From positions 689,133,394-689,197,393 of the forward strand of contig NC_057803.1 of the NCBI RefSeq assembly GCF_018294505.1: a stretch of DNA of 64,000 nt. Reading direction: 5' to 3'. Below, one piece after another: positions 35,717-47,861 of the stretch (positions within the stretch are counted from its first letter, which is position 1; each line of letters starts with the position of its first letter). The position numbers and the translations under genes were made by a program. The notes below the pieces were generated by a model. It was not told the DNA's origin and did no database searches. It worked only from the letters and a program-made list of their open reading frames with translations. Source of the DNA: Triticum aestivum (taxonomy: Eukaryota > Streptophyta > Magnoliopsida > Poales > Poaceae).

Positions 35717-36528
35717 ATTGTTGCTAAATTTATACCACCTAGTTTCACATACCAGCAAAAGAAAAAGTTCTTTTATGATTTAAGACATTACTTTTGGGAT
35801 GACCCACACCTTTATAAAGAAGGAGTAGATGGTGTTATTAGACGTTGTGTACCTGAGCATGAACAGGAACATATCCTACACAAGTGTCACTCTGAATCAT
35901 ATGGAGGACACCACGCTGGAGAAAGAACTGCACATAAGGTATTGCAATCCGGTTTTTATTGGCCTACTCTCTTCAAAGATGCCAGTAAGTTTGTTTTATC
36001 TTGTGATGAATGTCAAAGAATTGGTAATATTAGTAGACATCAAGAAATGCCTATGAATTATTATCTTGTTATTGAACCGTTTCGTGTTTGGGGCTTCCAT
36101 TATATGGGACCTTTTCCTGCCTCCAATGGTTGCACTCATATTTTAGTTGCTGTTGATTACGTTACTAAGTGGGTAGAAGCTATTCCAACTAGTAGTGCTG
36201 ATCATAACACTTCTATTAAAATGCTTAAAGAAGTTATTTTTCCGAGTTTTGGAGTCCCTAGATATCTTATGACTGATGGTGGTTCACATTTTATTCATGG
36301 TGCTTTCCGTAAGATGCTTGCTAAGTATGATGTTAATCATAGAATCGCATCTCCTTATCACCCACAGTCTAGTGATTAGGTAGAGTTGAGCAATAGAGAA
36401 TTCAAATTAATTTTTCAAAAGACTGTGAATAGATCTAGAAAGAATTGGTCCAAGAAACTTGATGATGCATTATGGGCTTATAGAACTGCATATAAAAATC
36501 CTATGGGTATGTCTCCATATAAGATGGT
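35717..36528 (+). pseudogene. pol: Outer Sabrina integrase, N-terminal and core part
   Basis: The zinc finger is complete (HSESYGGHHAGERTAHKVL ... LSCDECQRIG). The first core Asp block reads WGFHYMGPFP, with His in place of Asp. The second Asp is in MTDGGSHF. A TAG lies at 36377-36379. The frame continues to ...MSPYKMV, where the WHAM-like element is inserted (duplication atggt at 36524-36528). Confidence 0.88.
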
Positions 36529-38095
36529 TGCTACCTCTTGAGCATTGCGTTGGATTTCCCCGAAGAGGAGAGGATGATGCAGTAAAGTAGCGTAAGTATT
36601 TCCCTCAGTTTTTGAGAACCAAGCTATCAAACTAGTAGGAGACCATGCACAAGTCCCTCGTACCTACACAAACGATAGCAACTCACAACCAACGCTTAGG
36701 GGTTGTCAATCCCTTCACGGTCACTAACGAGGGTGAGATCTAATAGAGATAATATTTTTTGGTATTTTTGATAGATAGATGCAAAGTAAAAAGTAAAAGA
36801 TAAAAGTAAAACAAAGCAAGTAAATAAAGTGATATAGATTGATATGATTAGAATAGACCCGGGGGCCATAGGTTTCACTAGTGGCTTCTCTCAAGAGCAT
36901 AAGTATTCTACGGTGGGTGAACAAATTACTGTTGAGCAATTGACAGAATTGAGCATAGTTATGAGTATATCTAGGCAATGATCATGTATATAGGCATCAT
37001 GTCCAAAACAAGTAGATCAAAACGATTCTGTATCTACTACTATTACTCCACTCATCACCGCTATCCAGCATGCATCTAGAGTATTAAGTAAAAACGGAGT
37101 AACGCCGTAAGCAAGATGCCATGATGTAGAGGGATAAATTCGCGCAATATGATAAAAACTGCATTTTTTATCCTCGATGGCAACAATACAATACGTGCCT
37201 TGCAACTCTTTCTGTCACTGAGTAATGACACCGCAAGATTGAACCCAAAGCTAAGCACTTTTCCCATTGCAACAACTACCAATCTAGTTGGCCAAACCAA
37301 AAATATAATTCGAAGAGACTTGCAAAGATAACTCAATCATACATAAAAGAATTCAGAGAACAATCAAATATTTTCCATAGATAATACTGGATCATAAACC
37401 CACAATTCATCGGTCTCAACAAACACACCGCAAAAATAAGATTACATCGAATAGATCCCCACGAGAGAGGGGGAGAACATAGTATTGAGATCCAAAAAGA
37501 GAGAAGAAGCCATCTAGCTACTAGCTATGGACCCGAAGGTCTGAAGTAAACTACTCACACTTCATCGGAGGGGCTATGGTGATGATGTAGAAGCCCTCCA
37601 TGGTGGATGCCCCCTCCGGCGGAGCTCCGGAACAGGCCCCAAGATGGGATCTCATGGATACAAAAAGTTGCGGCGGTGGAATTAGGTTTTTGGCTCCTGT
37701 TCTGATCATTCGAGGATATGTAGGTATATATAGGAGGAAGGAGTACGTTGGTGGAGCTCCGAGGAGCCAACGAGGTAGGGGGCGTGCCTAGGGGGGCGCC
37801 CTCCACCCTCGTGACCGCCTCTGGCACTTCTTGGAGTAGGGTCCAAGTCTCCTAGATCACGTTCGGTTGGAAAATCACGATCCCGAAGGTTTCATTATGT
37901 TTGGACTCCGTTTGATATTCTGTTTCTTCGAAATACTGAAAAAGGCAAAAAACAACAATTCTGTGCTAGGCCTCCGGTTAATAGGTTAGTCCCAAAAGTA
38001 ATATAAAAGTGGAAAATAAAGCCCAATATAGTCCAAAACAGTGGATAAAGTAGCATGGAGCAATAAAAATTTATAGATACGTTGGAGACATATCA
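36529..38095 (-). repeat. WHAM-like 3' LTR
   Basis: 1567 bp and almost identical to 43375-44943 apart from scattered substitutions and short indels. A TATA-like tatatata lies near 37726 on the minus strand. The polypurine position (38096 onward, gcattcccaagctt) is the complement of aagcttgggaatgc. Confidence 0.9.
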
Positions 38096-38802
38096 GGCAT
38101 TCCCAAGCTTAATTCCTGCTCGTCCTCGAGTAGCTAAATGATAAAAAAGAATTTTTTATGCGGAGTGATACTTTGGCATAATTTCAATGTAAATCTTCTT
38201 AATTGTGATATGAATATTCAGATCTGAAATATTGAAGACAAAAGTTCATATTGACACAAAAATAATAATACTTCAAGCATACTAATCAAAGCAATCATGT
38301 CTTCTCAAAATAACATGGCAAAAGAAAGTTCATCCCTACAAAATCATATAGTTAGGCTATGCTTCATTTTCGTCACACAAAGATGTTCCCAACTTCTATA
38401 TCCCCAATGACAAGCCAAGCAATTGTTTCATACTTAAATAATCTCAAACTTTTTCAACTTTCACGCAATACATGAGCGTGAGCCATGGATATAGCACTAT
38501 GGGTGGAATAGAATATGATGATGGGGATTGTGTGGAGAAGACAAAAAAGGAGAAAGTCTCACGTTGACGAGGCTAATCAACGGGCTATGGAGATGCCCAT
38601 CAATTGATGTCAACATGAGGAGTAGGGATTGCCATGCAACGGATGCACTAGAGCTATGAATGCTCAACAAAAGAAAACTAGTGGGTGTGCATCCAACTTG
38701 CTTGCTCATGAAGACCTAGGGCATTTTGAGGAAGCCCATCGTAGGAATATACAAGCCAAGTTCTATAATGAAAAATTCCCACTAGTATAAAAAGGACAAC
38801 TT

Positions 38803-38943
38803 ATGAGACTCACTACATGAAGAACAAGGTGCTACTTTGAAGCAGAACATATGAGACTCACTACATGAAGAACAAGGTGCTACTTTGAAGCACAATATAT
38901 GAGACTCACTACATGAAGAACAAGATTCTACTTTGAAGCACAA
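38803..38943. repeat. 48-bp tandem repeat, three copies
   Basis: Units starting atgagactcactacatgaag begin at about 38803, 38851 and 38899 and differ at a few bases. A cysteine/serine-rich frame on the minus strand is a by-product of this repeat. Confidence 0.9.
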
Positions 38944-39985
38944 GTGTGGAAAAAGAGATAGTAGCCTTGCCCTTTTTTTTCTTTTTTTGGGCCTTTCTTT
39001 TTTTCTTTTTGGCATTTCTCTTTTTTTTGGGCAATGCTCTAATAATGATGATCATCACACTTCTATTGATTACAACACAAGGATTACAACTCGAAACTTA
39101 GAACAAGATATGACTCTATATGAATGCACCTGGCAGTGTACCGGGATGGTGCAATGAATCAAGGGTGACATGTATGAAAAATAATGCATGGTGGCTTTTC
39201 CACAAATACGATGTCAACTACATGATCATGGAATGGCAATATGACAAAAGTAATGTATGTCATGATGATGATGATGGAAGTTGCATGGCAATATATCTCA
39301 GAATGGCCATGGAAATGTCATAATAGGTAGGTATGGTGGCTGTTTTGAGGAAGATATAAGGAGGTTTATGTGTGATAGAGTGTATCGTATCACGGGGTTT
39401 GGATGCACCGGCGAAGTTTGCGCCAACTCTCAAGGTGAGAAAGGGCAATGCACGGTACCGAAGAGGCTAGCAATGGCAGAAAGGTGAGAGTGCGTATAAT
39501 CCATGGACTCAACATTAGTCAAGAGAACTCATATACTTATTGCAAAAATTTAGAAGTCATCAAAAATTAAGTACTACGCGCATGCTCCTAGGGGGATAGA
39601 TTGGTAGGAAAAGACTATCGCTCGTCCCCGACCGCCACTCATAAGGATGCACAAGCCAGGTACACTTCATGTTTCAAATTTGTTACACAACTTTAACCAT
39701 ACGTGCATGCTACGGGACTTGCAAACTTCAACACAAGTATTTCTCAAATTCATAATCACCCAACTAGCACGACTTTGATATTATCACCTCCATATCTCAA
39801 AACAATTATCAAGCATCAAACTTATCTTAGTATTCAATTCACTCAAAAGAAAGTTTCACATATCTTGAGTACCAAGTATATTAACATTAAGCAAATTACC
39901 ATGCTATTAACGACTCTCAAAATAATTTAAGTGAAGCATGAGAGATCAATAGTTTCTTTAAAACAAATCCACCACCATGCTCTAA

Positions 39986-40135
39986 AAGGTATAAGTGAAG
40001 CACTAGAGCAAAAATTATCACGCTCAAAAGATATAAATGAAGTACTATGAGCAAAAACTATCAATCTCAAAAGATATAAGTGAAGCACTATGAGCAAAAA
40101 CTATCAAGCTCAAAAGATATAAGTGAAGCACATAG
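39986..40135. repeat. About 43-bp tandem repeat, just over three copies
   Basis: Units contain aaaagatataagtgaagcac followed by tatgagcaaaaactatcaa and a ctc end. The first copy is the most diverged. It lies in the non-coding part of the WHAM-like element. Confidence 0.85.
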
Positions 40136-41061
40136 AGTATTCTAACAAATTCCAATTCATATATTACTCTCTCAAAAGGTGTGTACAGAAAGGATGATTG
40201 TGGTAGACTAACAAGCAAAGACACAAATAATACAAGACGCTCCAAGCAAAACACATATCATGTTGGTGAATAAAAATATAGCTCCAAGTAAATTACCGAT
40301 GGAAGTGGACGAAAGAGGGGATGCCTTCCGGGGCATCCCCAAGCTTTGACTTTTTGGTGTCCTTGGATTATCTTGGGGGTGCCATGGGCATCCCCAAGCT
40401 TAGGCTCTTGCCACTCCTTGTTCCATAATCCATCAAAAGAATTCACCCAAAACTTGAAAACTTCACAACACAAAACTCAACAGAAATCTCGTGAGCTCCG
40501 TTAGAGAAAGAAAACAAAAGACTACTTCAAGGTACTGTAATGAACTCATTATTTATTTATATTGGTGTTAAACCTACTGTATTCCAACTTCTCTATGGTT
40601 TATAACTAATTTACTAGCCATAGATTCATCAAATAAGCAAACAACACACGAAAAACAGAATCTGTCAAAAACAGAACAGTCTGTAGCAATCTGTAACTAA
40701 CGCAAACTTCTGGAACTCTAAAAATTCTACCAAAATAGGAAGTACTGGAAAATTTGTTTATTGATCAGAAGCAAAAAGAATCAATGCAAAATCACGTTCC
40801 TGTGATTTATTGAATTTTTTCTCGTGAGCGCAAAGTTTCTGTTTTTCAGCAGAATCAAATCAACTATCATCATAGCTTATCCTATAGGTTCTACTTGGCA
40901 CAAACACTAATTAAAACATAAAACCACATCCAAACAGAAGGTAGATGGATTATTTATTCCTAAACATAAGCAAAAACAAAAAAGACAAAATAAAGTTGGG
41001 TTTCCTCCCAACAAGCGCTATCGTTTAACGCCCTTAGCTAGGCATAAAAGCAAGGATAGAT

Positions 41062-41484
41062 CTAGGCATTGCCATCTTTGGTAGGCAATTCATAAGTGGC
41101 TCTCATGATAGATTCATATGGTAATTTTATTTTCTTTCTAGGGAAGTGTTCCATACCCTTCTTTAAGGTAAATTGTAATCTAATATTCCCTTCCTTCATA
41201 TCAATAATTGCACCAATCGTTCTAAGGAAAGGTCTACCAAGAATAATAGGACATGAAGGATTGCATTCTATATCAAGAACTATAAAATCTACGGGCACAT
41301 AATTCCTATTTGCAACAATAAGAACATCATTAATTCTTCCCATAGGCTTCTTAATAGTGGAATCCACAAGATGCAAGTTTAGGGAGCAATCATCAAAATC
41401 ACGGAAATCTAGCAAATCACATAAAGTTTTGGGGATAGTAGAGACACTAGCACCCAAATCACACAAAGCATAAAACTCAAAATC
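41062..41484 (-). pseudogene. pro: WHAM-like aspartic protease
   Basis: Active-site block CDLGASVSTIPK, then PIILGRPFLRT and a C-terminal PTKDGNA end at 41062. It is in the same frame as the preceding Gag pieces but separated by a TAA at about 41485. The reading ends here without a reverse transcriptase. Confidence 0.82.
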
Positions 41485-42595
41485 TTAAATTTTAATTTTT
41501 ATAGTAGGTTCCCACTCATCATAGAGTTTTCTAGGGATAGAAACTTTCAACTCAAGTTTTTCTTCATAAGATTGCATCAAAGCATCAAGAATATGTTCAG
41601 TAAAGGCCTTATTTTGACTATAAGCATGAGGAGATTCTAGCACGGATTGCAACAAGGAAATACAACCAATCAAAGAGCAATTTTCATAATTAAATTCCTT
41701 GAGATCCAAAATAGTGGGTTTAGCAACATCAAGATTTTTATTTCTTTCAATCCCACTTTCATCAATTTCATCTTCAAGATCTAGAAACTCCGAATTCTTA
41801 GAATGCCTTCTAGGTAAAGGAAGATAATCTTCAGATTCATCAAGATTCATATTGCAAAACAAAGATTTAATGGGGGACACATCAATAACTTTTAGATCTT
41901 CATCTTGATTTTCATAGGTATTGGAAGAACACGCTTTAATAAAGGCATCTTTGGAAGCACGCATCCTAGCGGTTCTTTCCTTGCACTCATCAATGGAAAT
42001 TCTCATGGCTTTGAGAGACTCATTGATATCATGCTTAGGAGGAATAGATCTAAGCTTTAAAGAATAAATTTCAAGAGAAATTCTATCAACGTTCCTAGCC
42101 AAATCTTCAACTTTAAGCAATTTCTCTTAAAGCAAAGCATTAAAATTCTTTTATGAATTCATAAACTCTTTAACACTACTCTCAAATTCAGAGGGCATCT
42201 TAAAATTTCCATAAGAGTTATTGTAGGAATTTCCATAATTATTAGAAGGATTACTAGGATAAGGCCTAGGATTAAAATTCCCTCTATAAGCGTTGTTTCC
42301 AAAACTATTCCTACCAACGAAATTCACATCCATAGATTCATTATTATTGTCAAGCAAGGTAGATAAAGGCATATCATTGGGATCAAGAGGAATACTTTTA
42401 GGCGCAAACATTTTCATAAGTTCATCCATCTTTTCACTCAAAACATTGATTTTTTCTATAGCATGCACCTTTTTACTAGAAGATCTTTCGGTGTGCCACT
42501 AAGAATAATTAGCCATAATATTATCAAGCAATTTGGTAGCATCCCCTAACGTAATTTCCATAAAAGTGCCTCCCGCGGCCGAATCTAAAAGATTT
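41485..42595 (-). pseudogene. gag: WHAM-like Gag, C-terminal part
   Basis: Frame 3 pieces 42468-42151 and 42120-41485 are joined by in-frame stops (TAA type). They contain a helical MHAIEKINVLSEKMDELMKMF segment, an Asn/Gly/Tyr-rich low-complexity part (NYGNSYNNSYGNF) and acidic linker sequence. The stops near 42490, 42150, 42120 and 41485 look like single-base changes of Gln codons. Confidence 0.7.
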
Positions 42596-43135
42596 CTAGA
42601 AGCAAAATTCAATCCGGCATAAACTTTTTGTATGATCATCCATAAATTCAAACCATGAGTAGGGGCAATTGTGAAGCATTAATTTCATTCTTTCCCAAGA
42701 TTGGGCAACATGCTCATGATCAAGTTGTTTAAAATTCATGATATCGTTCCTAAGAGTGATAATCTTAGCGGGAGGAAAATACTTAGAGATAAAAGCATCT
42801 TTGCACTTGTTCCAAGAATCAATACTATTTTTAGGCAAAGATGAAAACCAAACTTTAGCATGATCTCTAAGTGAAAACGGAAATAACTTTAATTTGACAA
42901 TATTGTTATCCGTATCTTTCTTCTTTTGCATATCACACAAATCAACAAAATTGTTTAGATGAGTAGCGGCATCTTCACTAGGAAGGCCGGCGAATTGATC
43001 TTTCATAACAAGATTCAACAAAGCGGTATTGATTTCACAGGACTCATCGTTATTAAGAGGAGAAATCAGAGTACTAAGGAAATCATTATTATTGGTATTC
43101 GAGAAATCACACAATTTGGTATTATCTTGTGCCAT
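42596..43135 (-). pseudogene. gag: WHAM-like Gag, capsid part
   Basis: I start it at the ATG 43135 (MAQDNTKLCDFSN), not at the longer frame from 43279, whose extra residues are hydrophobic leader sequence unlike Gag. The capsid core has FAGLPSEDAATHLNNFVDLC, LFPFSLRDHAKVWFSSLP and AWE-type QSWERMKLMLHNCP. A frameshift near 42660 diverts it to the stop at 42596. Confidence 0.82.
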
Positions 43136-43345
43136 GGCAACAAGTAATCCAACACACAAGCAAACAGAAAGGCATCGGGAAAGAGGCAAATGGAAAAGAG
43201 AGGAGGAGATTGGGAAAGAGAGGGCAAATAAAACGGCAAGGGTGAAGTGGGGGAGAGGAAAACGAGAGGCAAATGGCAAATAATGTAATGCGAGAGATAG
43301 GGATTGCGATGGGTACTTGGTATGGTTGACTTGCTTGCGTGAGCC

Positions 43346-43363
43346 TCCCCGGCAACGGCGCCA
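43346..43363 (-). other. Primer-binding site, tRNA-Asp type (WHAM-like)
   Basis: The plus strand reads tccccggcaacggcgcca, 11 bases left of the LTR at 43375, identical to the Sabrina site. Confidence 0.85.
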
Positions 43364-43374
43364 GAAATTCTTCT

Positions 43375-44943
43375 TGCTACCTCTTGAGCACTGCGTTGGG
43401 TTTCCCCGAAGAGGAGAGGATGATGCAGTAAAGTAGCGTAAGTATTTCCCTCAGTTTTTGAGAACCAGGATATCAATCCAGTTGGAGACCACGCACAAGT
43501 CCCTCGTACCTACACAAAACGATAGCAACTCGCAACCAACGCTTAGGGGTTGTCAATCCCTTCACGGTCACTTACGAGAGTGAGATCTGATAGAGATAAT
43601 ATTTTTTGGTATTTTTTATAGATAGATGCAAAGTAGAAAGTAAAAGCCAAAGTAAAACAAAGCAAGTAAACAAAGTGATATAGATTGATATGATGAGAAT
43701 AGACCCGGGGGCCATATGTTTCACTAGTGGCTTCTCTCAAGAGCATAAGTATTCTACGGTGGGTGAACAAATTACTGTTGAGCAATTGACAGAACTGAGC
43801 ATAGTTATGAGTATATCTAGGCAATGATCATGTATATAGGCATCACGTCCAAAACAAGTAGATCGAAACGATTCTGCATCTACTACTATTACTCCACTCA
43901 TCGACCGCTATCCAGCATGCATCTAGAGTATTAAGTAAAAACAGAGTAACGCCGTAACCAAGATGACACGATGTAGAGGGATAAATTAATGCAATATGAT
44001 TAAAACCCCATCTTGTTATCCTCGATGGCAACAATACAATACGTGCCTTGCAACTCTTTCTGTCACTGAGTAAGGACACCGCAAGATTGAACCCAAAGCT
44101 AAGCACTTCTCACATTGCAAGAACTACCAATCTAGTTGGCCAAACCAAAAAGATAATTCGAAGAGACTTGCAAAGATAACTCAATCATACATAAAAGAAT
44201 TCAGAGAAGAATCAAATATTTTCCATAGATAATACGGGATCATAAACCCAAAATTCATCGGTCTCAACAAACACACCGCAAAAAGAAGATTACATCGAAT
44301 AGATCTCCACGGGAGAGGGGGAGAACATTGTATTGAGATCCAAAAAGAGAGAAGATGCCATCTAGCTACTAGCTATGGACCCGAAGGCTGAAGTAAACTA
44401 CTCACACTTCATCGGAGGGGCTATGGTGATGATGTAGAAGCCCTCCGTGGTGGATGCCCCCTCCGGTGGAGCTCCGGAACAGGCCCCAAGATGGGATCTC
44501 GTGGATACAGAAAGTTGCGGTGGTGGAATTAGGTTTTTGGCTCCTGTTCTGATCGTTCGGGGATACGTAGGTATATATAGGAGGAAGGAGTACGTCGGTG
44601 GAGCTCCGAGGGGCCCACGAGGTAGGGGGCGCGCCCAGGGAGGGCGCCCTCCACCCTCGTGACTGCCTCTGGCACTTCTTGGACTAGGGTCCAAGTCTCC
44701 TGGATCACGTTCGGTTGGAAAATCACGATCCCGAAGGTTTCATTCCGTTTGGACTCCGTTTGATATTCTGTTTCTTCGAAATACTGAAAAAGGAAAAAAA
44801 CAGCAATTCTGGGTTGGGCCTCCGGTTAATAGGTTAGTCCCAAAAGTAATATAAAAGTGGAAAATAAAGCCCAATATAGTCCACAACAGTGGATAAAGTA
44901 GCATGGAGGAATCAAAAATTATAGATACGTTGGAGGCGTATCA
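43375..44943 (-). repeat. WHAM-like 5' LTR
   Basis: 1569 bp and partner of 36529-38095. On the minus strand a TATA box (complement of gtatatatag near 44571) precedes the leader. It is related to the solo LTR at 20614-22121. Confidence 0.9.
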
Positions 44944-45327
44944 ATGGTTTATGGAAAAGCTTGTCATTTACCTCTACAACTTGAACATAAAGCATACTGG
45001 GCTATCAAAGAGCTCAACTATGACTTTAAACTTGCTGGTGAGAGGAGGTTGTTTGATATTAGCTCACTTGATGAATGGAGAATCCAAGCCTATGAGAATG
45101 CCAAGCTATTCAAAGAAAAATTCAAACGCTGGCATGACAAAAGGATACAAAAGCATGAGTTTAATGTAGGTGATTATGTGTTATTATTCAACTCTCGTCT
45201 AATATTTTTTGCAGGAAAACTTCTCTCTAAATGGGAAAGTCCTTACGTTATCGAGGAGGTCTATCGTTCTAGTGCCATAAAAATCAACAACTTCGAAGGC
45301 ACAAGTCCAAGGGTGGTGAACGGTTAA
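44944..45327 (+). pseudogene. pol: Outer Sabrina integrase, C-terminal part
   Basis: It resumes after the WHAM-like insertion with MVYGKACHLPLQLEHKAYWA, then NVGDYVLLFNSRL and the chromodomain-like end PYVIEEVYRSSAIKI. A TAA at 45325 breaks the last stretch, which in the inner copy continues about 30 codons to its natural end. Confidence 0.88.
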
Positions 45328-45778
45328 AGAATTAAACATTATATTTTAGGTAATCCTATCAATGTTGAAACTAATATTATTGAAACCGTAACCCTAGAGG
45401 AATGGATAAGGGACACTTTCCAGAACGTTCCAGACTCCGAAAAGGAATAGGTATGTGGTACGGTAAGTAAACCGACTCCAAAACAATTCTAAAGGCAATT
45501 TCTATCAGTTTTGGAATATTTAAGAATTTTAGGAAGAAAGAAGTAGTCTGGGAAGGACACAGGCCTCCACGAGAGTGGAGGGCGCGCCCACCCTTACTGG
45601 GCGCGCACCCCTGTCTCGTGGACGCCTCGTGTGCCTCTCGGACTCCGTATTCTTGCATGTTACGTATTTTGGTCGGTAAAAATTCATTATATAAACTTCT
45701 GATGGTTTTGACCACCATATCACGCAAATATCCTCTGTTTTCGTCTCGAGCTATTTTCTGCTACAGATCTAGAGCATC

Positions 45779-46294
45779 ATGGCATCTCCAAGCGCTCCCA
45801 AGGACAAGTTTTTTGAGAAGGTTATCAACCCCTATCTCCCGGAGGTGCTGCAACACCCTCAAACCTTTGAGATGCGTGAGGGGGTGCTGCACATCCGTGA
45901 TGTGGAGGGACCAAGGCGTACCGGAAGCGTGGAGACAAAGCTCGAAGCTGTGGAGCAGCAAGTCTTCAAGTGCCAAGGGATGGTGGTGCGTGGACTCAAT
46001 GCCAACCAGATGATGATCACGGAGTTCACCAACAACCACAAGCTAGATGCAAAAGTCATCGGGGAAACCATCTTCAAGCTCTAAGAGAAAATCGAGCACC
46101 TCCAAGCCCAAATCTATGACCTGCAAAACCAGAACTGTGAGTATGAATATAGATTCAAAAGGATGAGTTTGGCTGCAGATTTAAGGATCCCAGAGACTCG
46201 ATCATCCTTCTATGATGGTGAGCCTATGCCTTGGAAGATGGACGACAAACCTACATCATCAACAACTCCTGCTTCACCACTTCTGAGTACATAA
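45779..46294 (+). pseudogene. Outer Sabrina accessory ORF in env position
   Basis: Same ORF as 25473-25988: MASPSAPKDKFFEKVINPYL, VLHIRDVEG and the coiled-coil helix. A TAA at 46082-46084 splits it at codon 102. After that the frame stays open to a stop at 46292-46294. A splice-acceptor-like ctacag (AG at 45765-45766) lies 12 bases before the ATG. It is positioned about 450 bp after integrase. Confidence 0.72.
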
Positions 46295-47861
46295 TTGCAT
46301 GGGTATGGGCACTCCACTTGGCAACTGCTAAGCTTGGGGGAGGTGCCCCGGTATCGTATCACCATCACACTCCTATCTTTACCGTTTTATTTAGTTCGAT
46401 CCTTTTCAGTAGTACCTTGATCTATTAGATTGGAGTTTTGATATCAAGTAGTTTCTAGTTTTGCTTTGTGATCCCTTTATGTAATCGAGTCCGTGAGCTA
46501 TCTATAATAAAGATTAGTGTTGAGTCAAGGGCTTTGCTTTCTTGCTATGATCTTGAGAGAAATAGAAAGAATAAAAAGAATAAAAGAGTTCATATTGATC
46601 TTATGGATGGTAATAACTTACACATAGAAAGTATGAGCCATAAATGTTGTTGAGAGTTGATAAACATAGTTTTGGTCATCGTTGCAATTAATAGGAAGTA
46701 ATAAGGAAAGAGGGGTTTCACATATCAATATACTATCTTGGACATCTTTTATGAATGTGAGCACTCATTCAGTATGACATGCCAAAAGAGTCGACGTTGG
46801 ACAAGGAAGACAACGTAATGGTTTATGTTTCCTCACATCTCAGTTAAAGTATATTGTCATTAACCTTCCGAACATGTTGAGGTTGCCTTTCCCCCTCATG
46901 CTAGCTAAATTCCTAGCACCAAGTAGAGATACTACTTGTGCTTCCAAATATCCTTAAACCCAGTTTTGCCATGAGAGTCCACCATATCTACCTATGGATT
47001 GAGTAAGATCCTTCAAGTAAGTTGTCATCGGTGCAAGCAATAAAAAATTGCTCTCTAAATATGCATGACTTGTTAGTGTGGAGAAAATAAGCTTTCTACG
47101 ATCTTGTTATGGAAGCAATAAAAGCGACAGACTGCATAATAAAGGTCCATACACAAGTGGCAATATAAATTGACGTTCTTTCGTACTAAGATTTTGTGTA
47201 TCCAACCCTAAAAGCGCATGACAACCTCTGCTTCCCTCTGCGAAGGGCCTATCTTTTACTTTATGTTCCTACTTTATGTTTTTACTTTATGCTTGAGTCA
47301 AGATGACCTTCACCTTTCCCTTTTTCATTTTATCCTTTGGCAAGCTCCTTGTGTTTGAAAGATCATGATGTATATATCCAATTGGATGTTCGTTAGCATG
47401 GACTATTATTGTTGACATCACCTAAAGATGAATACGTTGGGATGCAACACAATAAGCCCCTATCTTTCTCAGGGTCCGGCTGAAACTCCATAACCACAAG
47501 TATTGCGTGAGTGTTAGCAATTGTAGAAGATTATATGATAGTTGAGTATGTGGACTTGCTGAAAAGCTCTATTCTTGACTCTTTGTGAAGTTACGATAAA
47601 TTGCAATTGCTTCAGTGATCGATATTATAGTTTGTTAGCTTCAATGAAGTTTTTGAACCATACTTGACATTGTGAATTGATTGTTACTTGAACATAACAA
47701 TTCATATGACAAACTCTATATATGTTGCTGTTATAAGGATGATCATGATGCCCTCATGTCCGTATTTTATTTTTATTGACACCTCTATTTCGAAACATGT
47801 GGACATATTTTTTGATTTCGGCTTCCGCTTGAGGACAAGCGAGGTCTAAGCTTGGGGGAGT
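46295..47861 (+). other. Outer Sabrina 3' non-coding region and polypurine tract
   Basis: No supported gene. It is collinear (inverted) with 23949-25472. It ends in cttgggggagt (47851-47861), the polypurine tract directly before the 3' LTR. Confidence 0.75.

Larger units (their letters stand above)
38096..41061 (-). other. WHAM-like internal non-coding region
   Basis: About 3 kb of AT-rich sequence between protease and 3' LTR, without any pol motif on either strand. It holds two minisatellites (listed separately) and T-rich runs near 38970-39020. A conserved-looking ccccaagctt motif occurs near 40339 and 40393. Confidence 0.7.
36529..44943 (-). mobile_element. WHAM/Sumana-like Gypsy element, gag-pro only
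   Basis: The LTRs are 36529-38095 (1567 bp) and 43375-44943 (1569 bp), with tgctacctcttgagca and ...gatacgttggaggcgtatca termini on the plus strand. The perfect duplication atggt is at 36524-36528 and 44944-44948. The tRNA-Asp primer-binding site beside the right LTR fixes the minus orientation. Gag and protease are recognisable, but nothing like reverse transcriptase or integrase follows in the remaining 3 kb. It is therefore a non-autonomous derivative of the Athila lineage. Confidence 0.88.

Noticed and set aside
38782..39015. Cys/Ser-rich repeat protein on the minus strand
   Set aside because: By-product of the 48-bp tandem repeat in non-coding element DNA.
38803..40135. Possible CRISPR-like array
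   Set aside because: The repeats are contiguous minisatellites without unique spacers, and the genome is a plant.
43136..43279. N-terminal hydrophobic extension of the WHAM-like Gag frame as a signal peptide
   Set aside because: Gag similarity begins at the ATG at 43135; the upstream part is leader sequence in a fortuitous open frame.
44006..44365. Host genes among the remaining short frames
   Set aside because: Every short frame outside the called genes falls in LTRs, spacers or opposite strands of transposon genes; none shows a host-gene domain.
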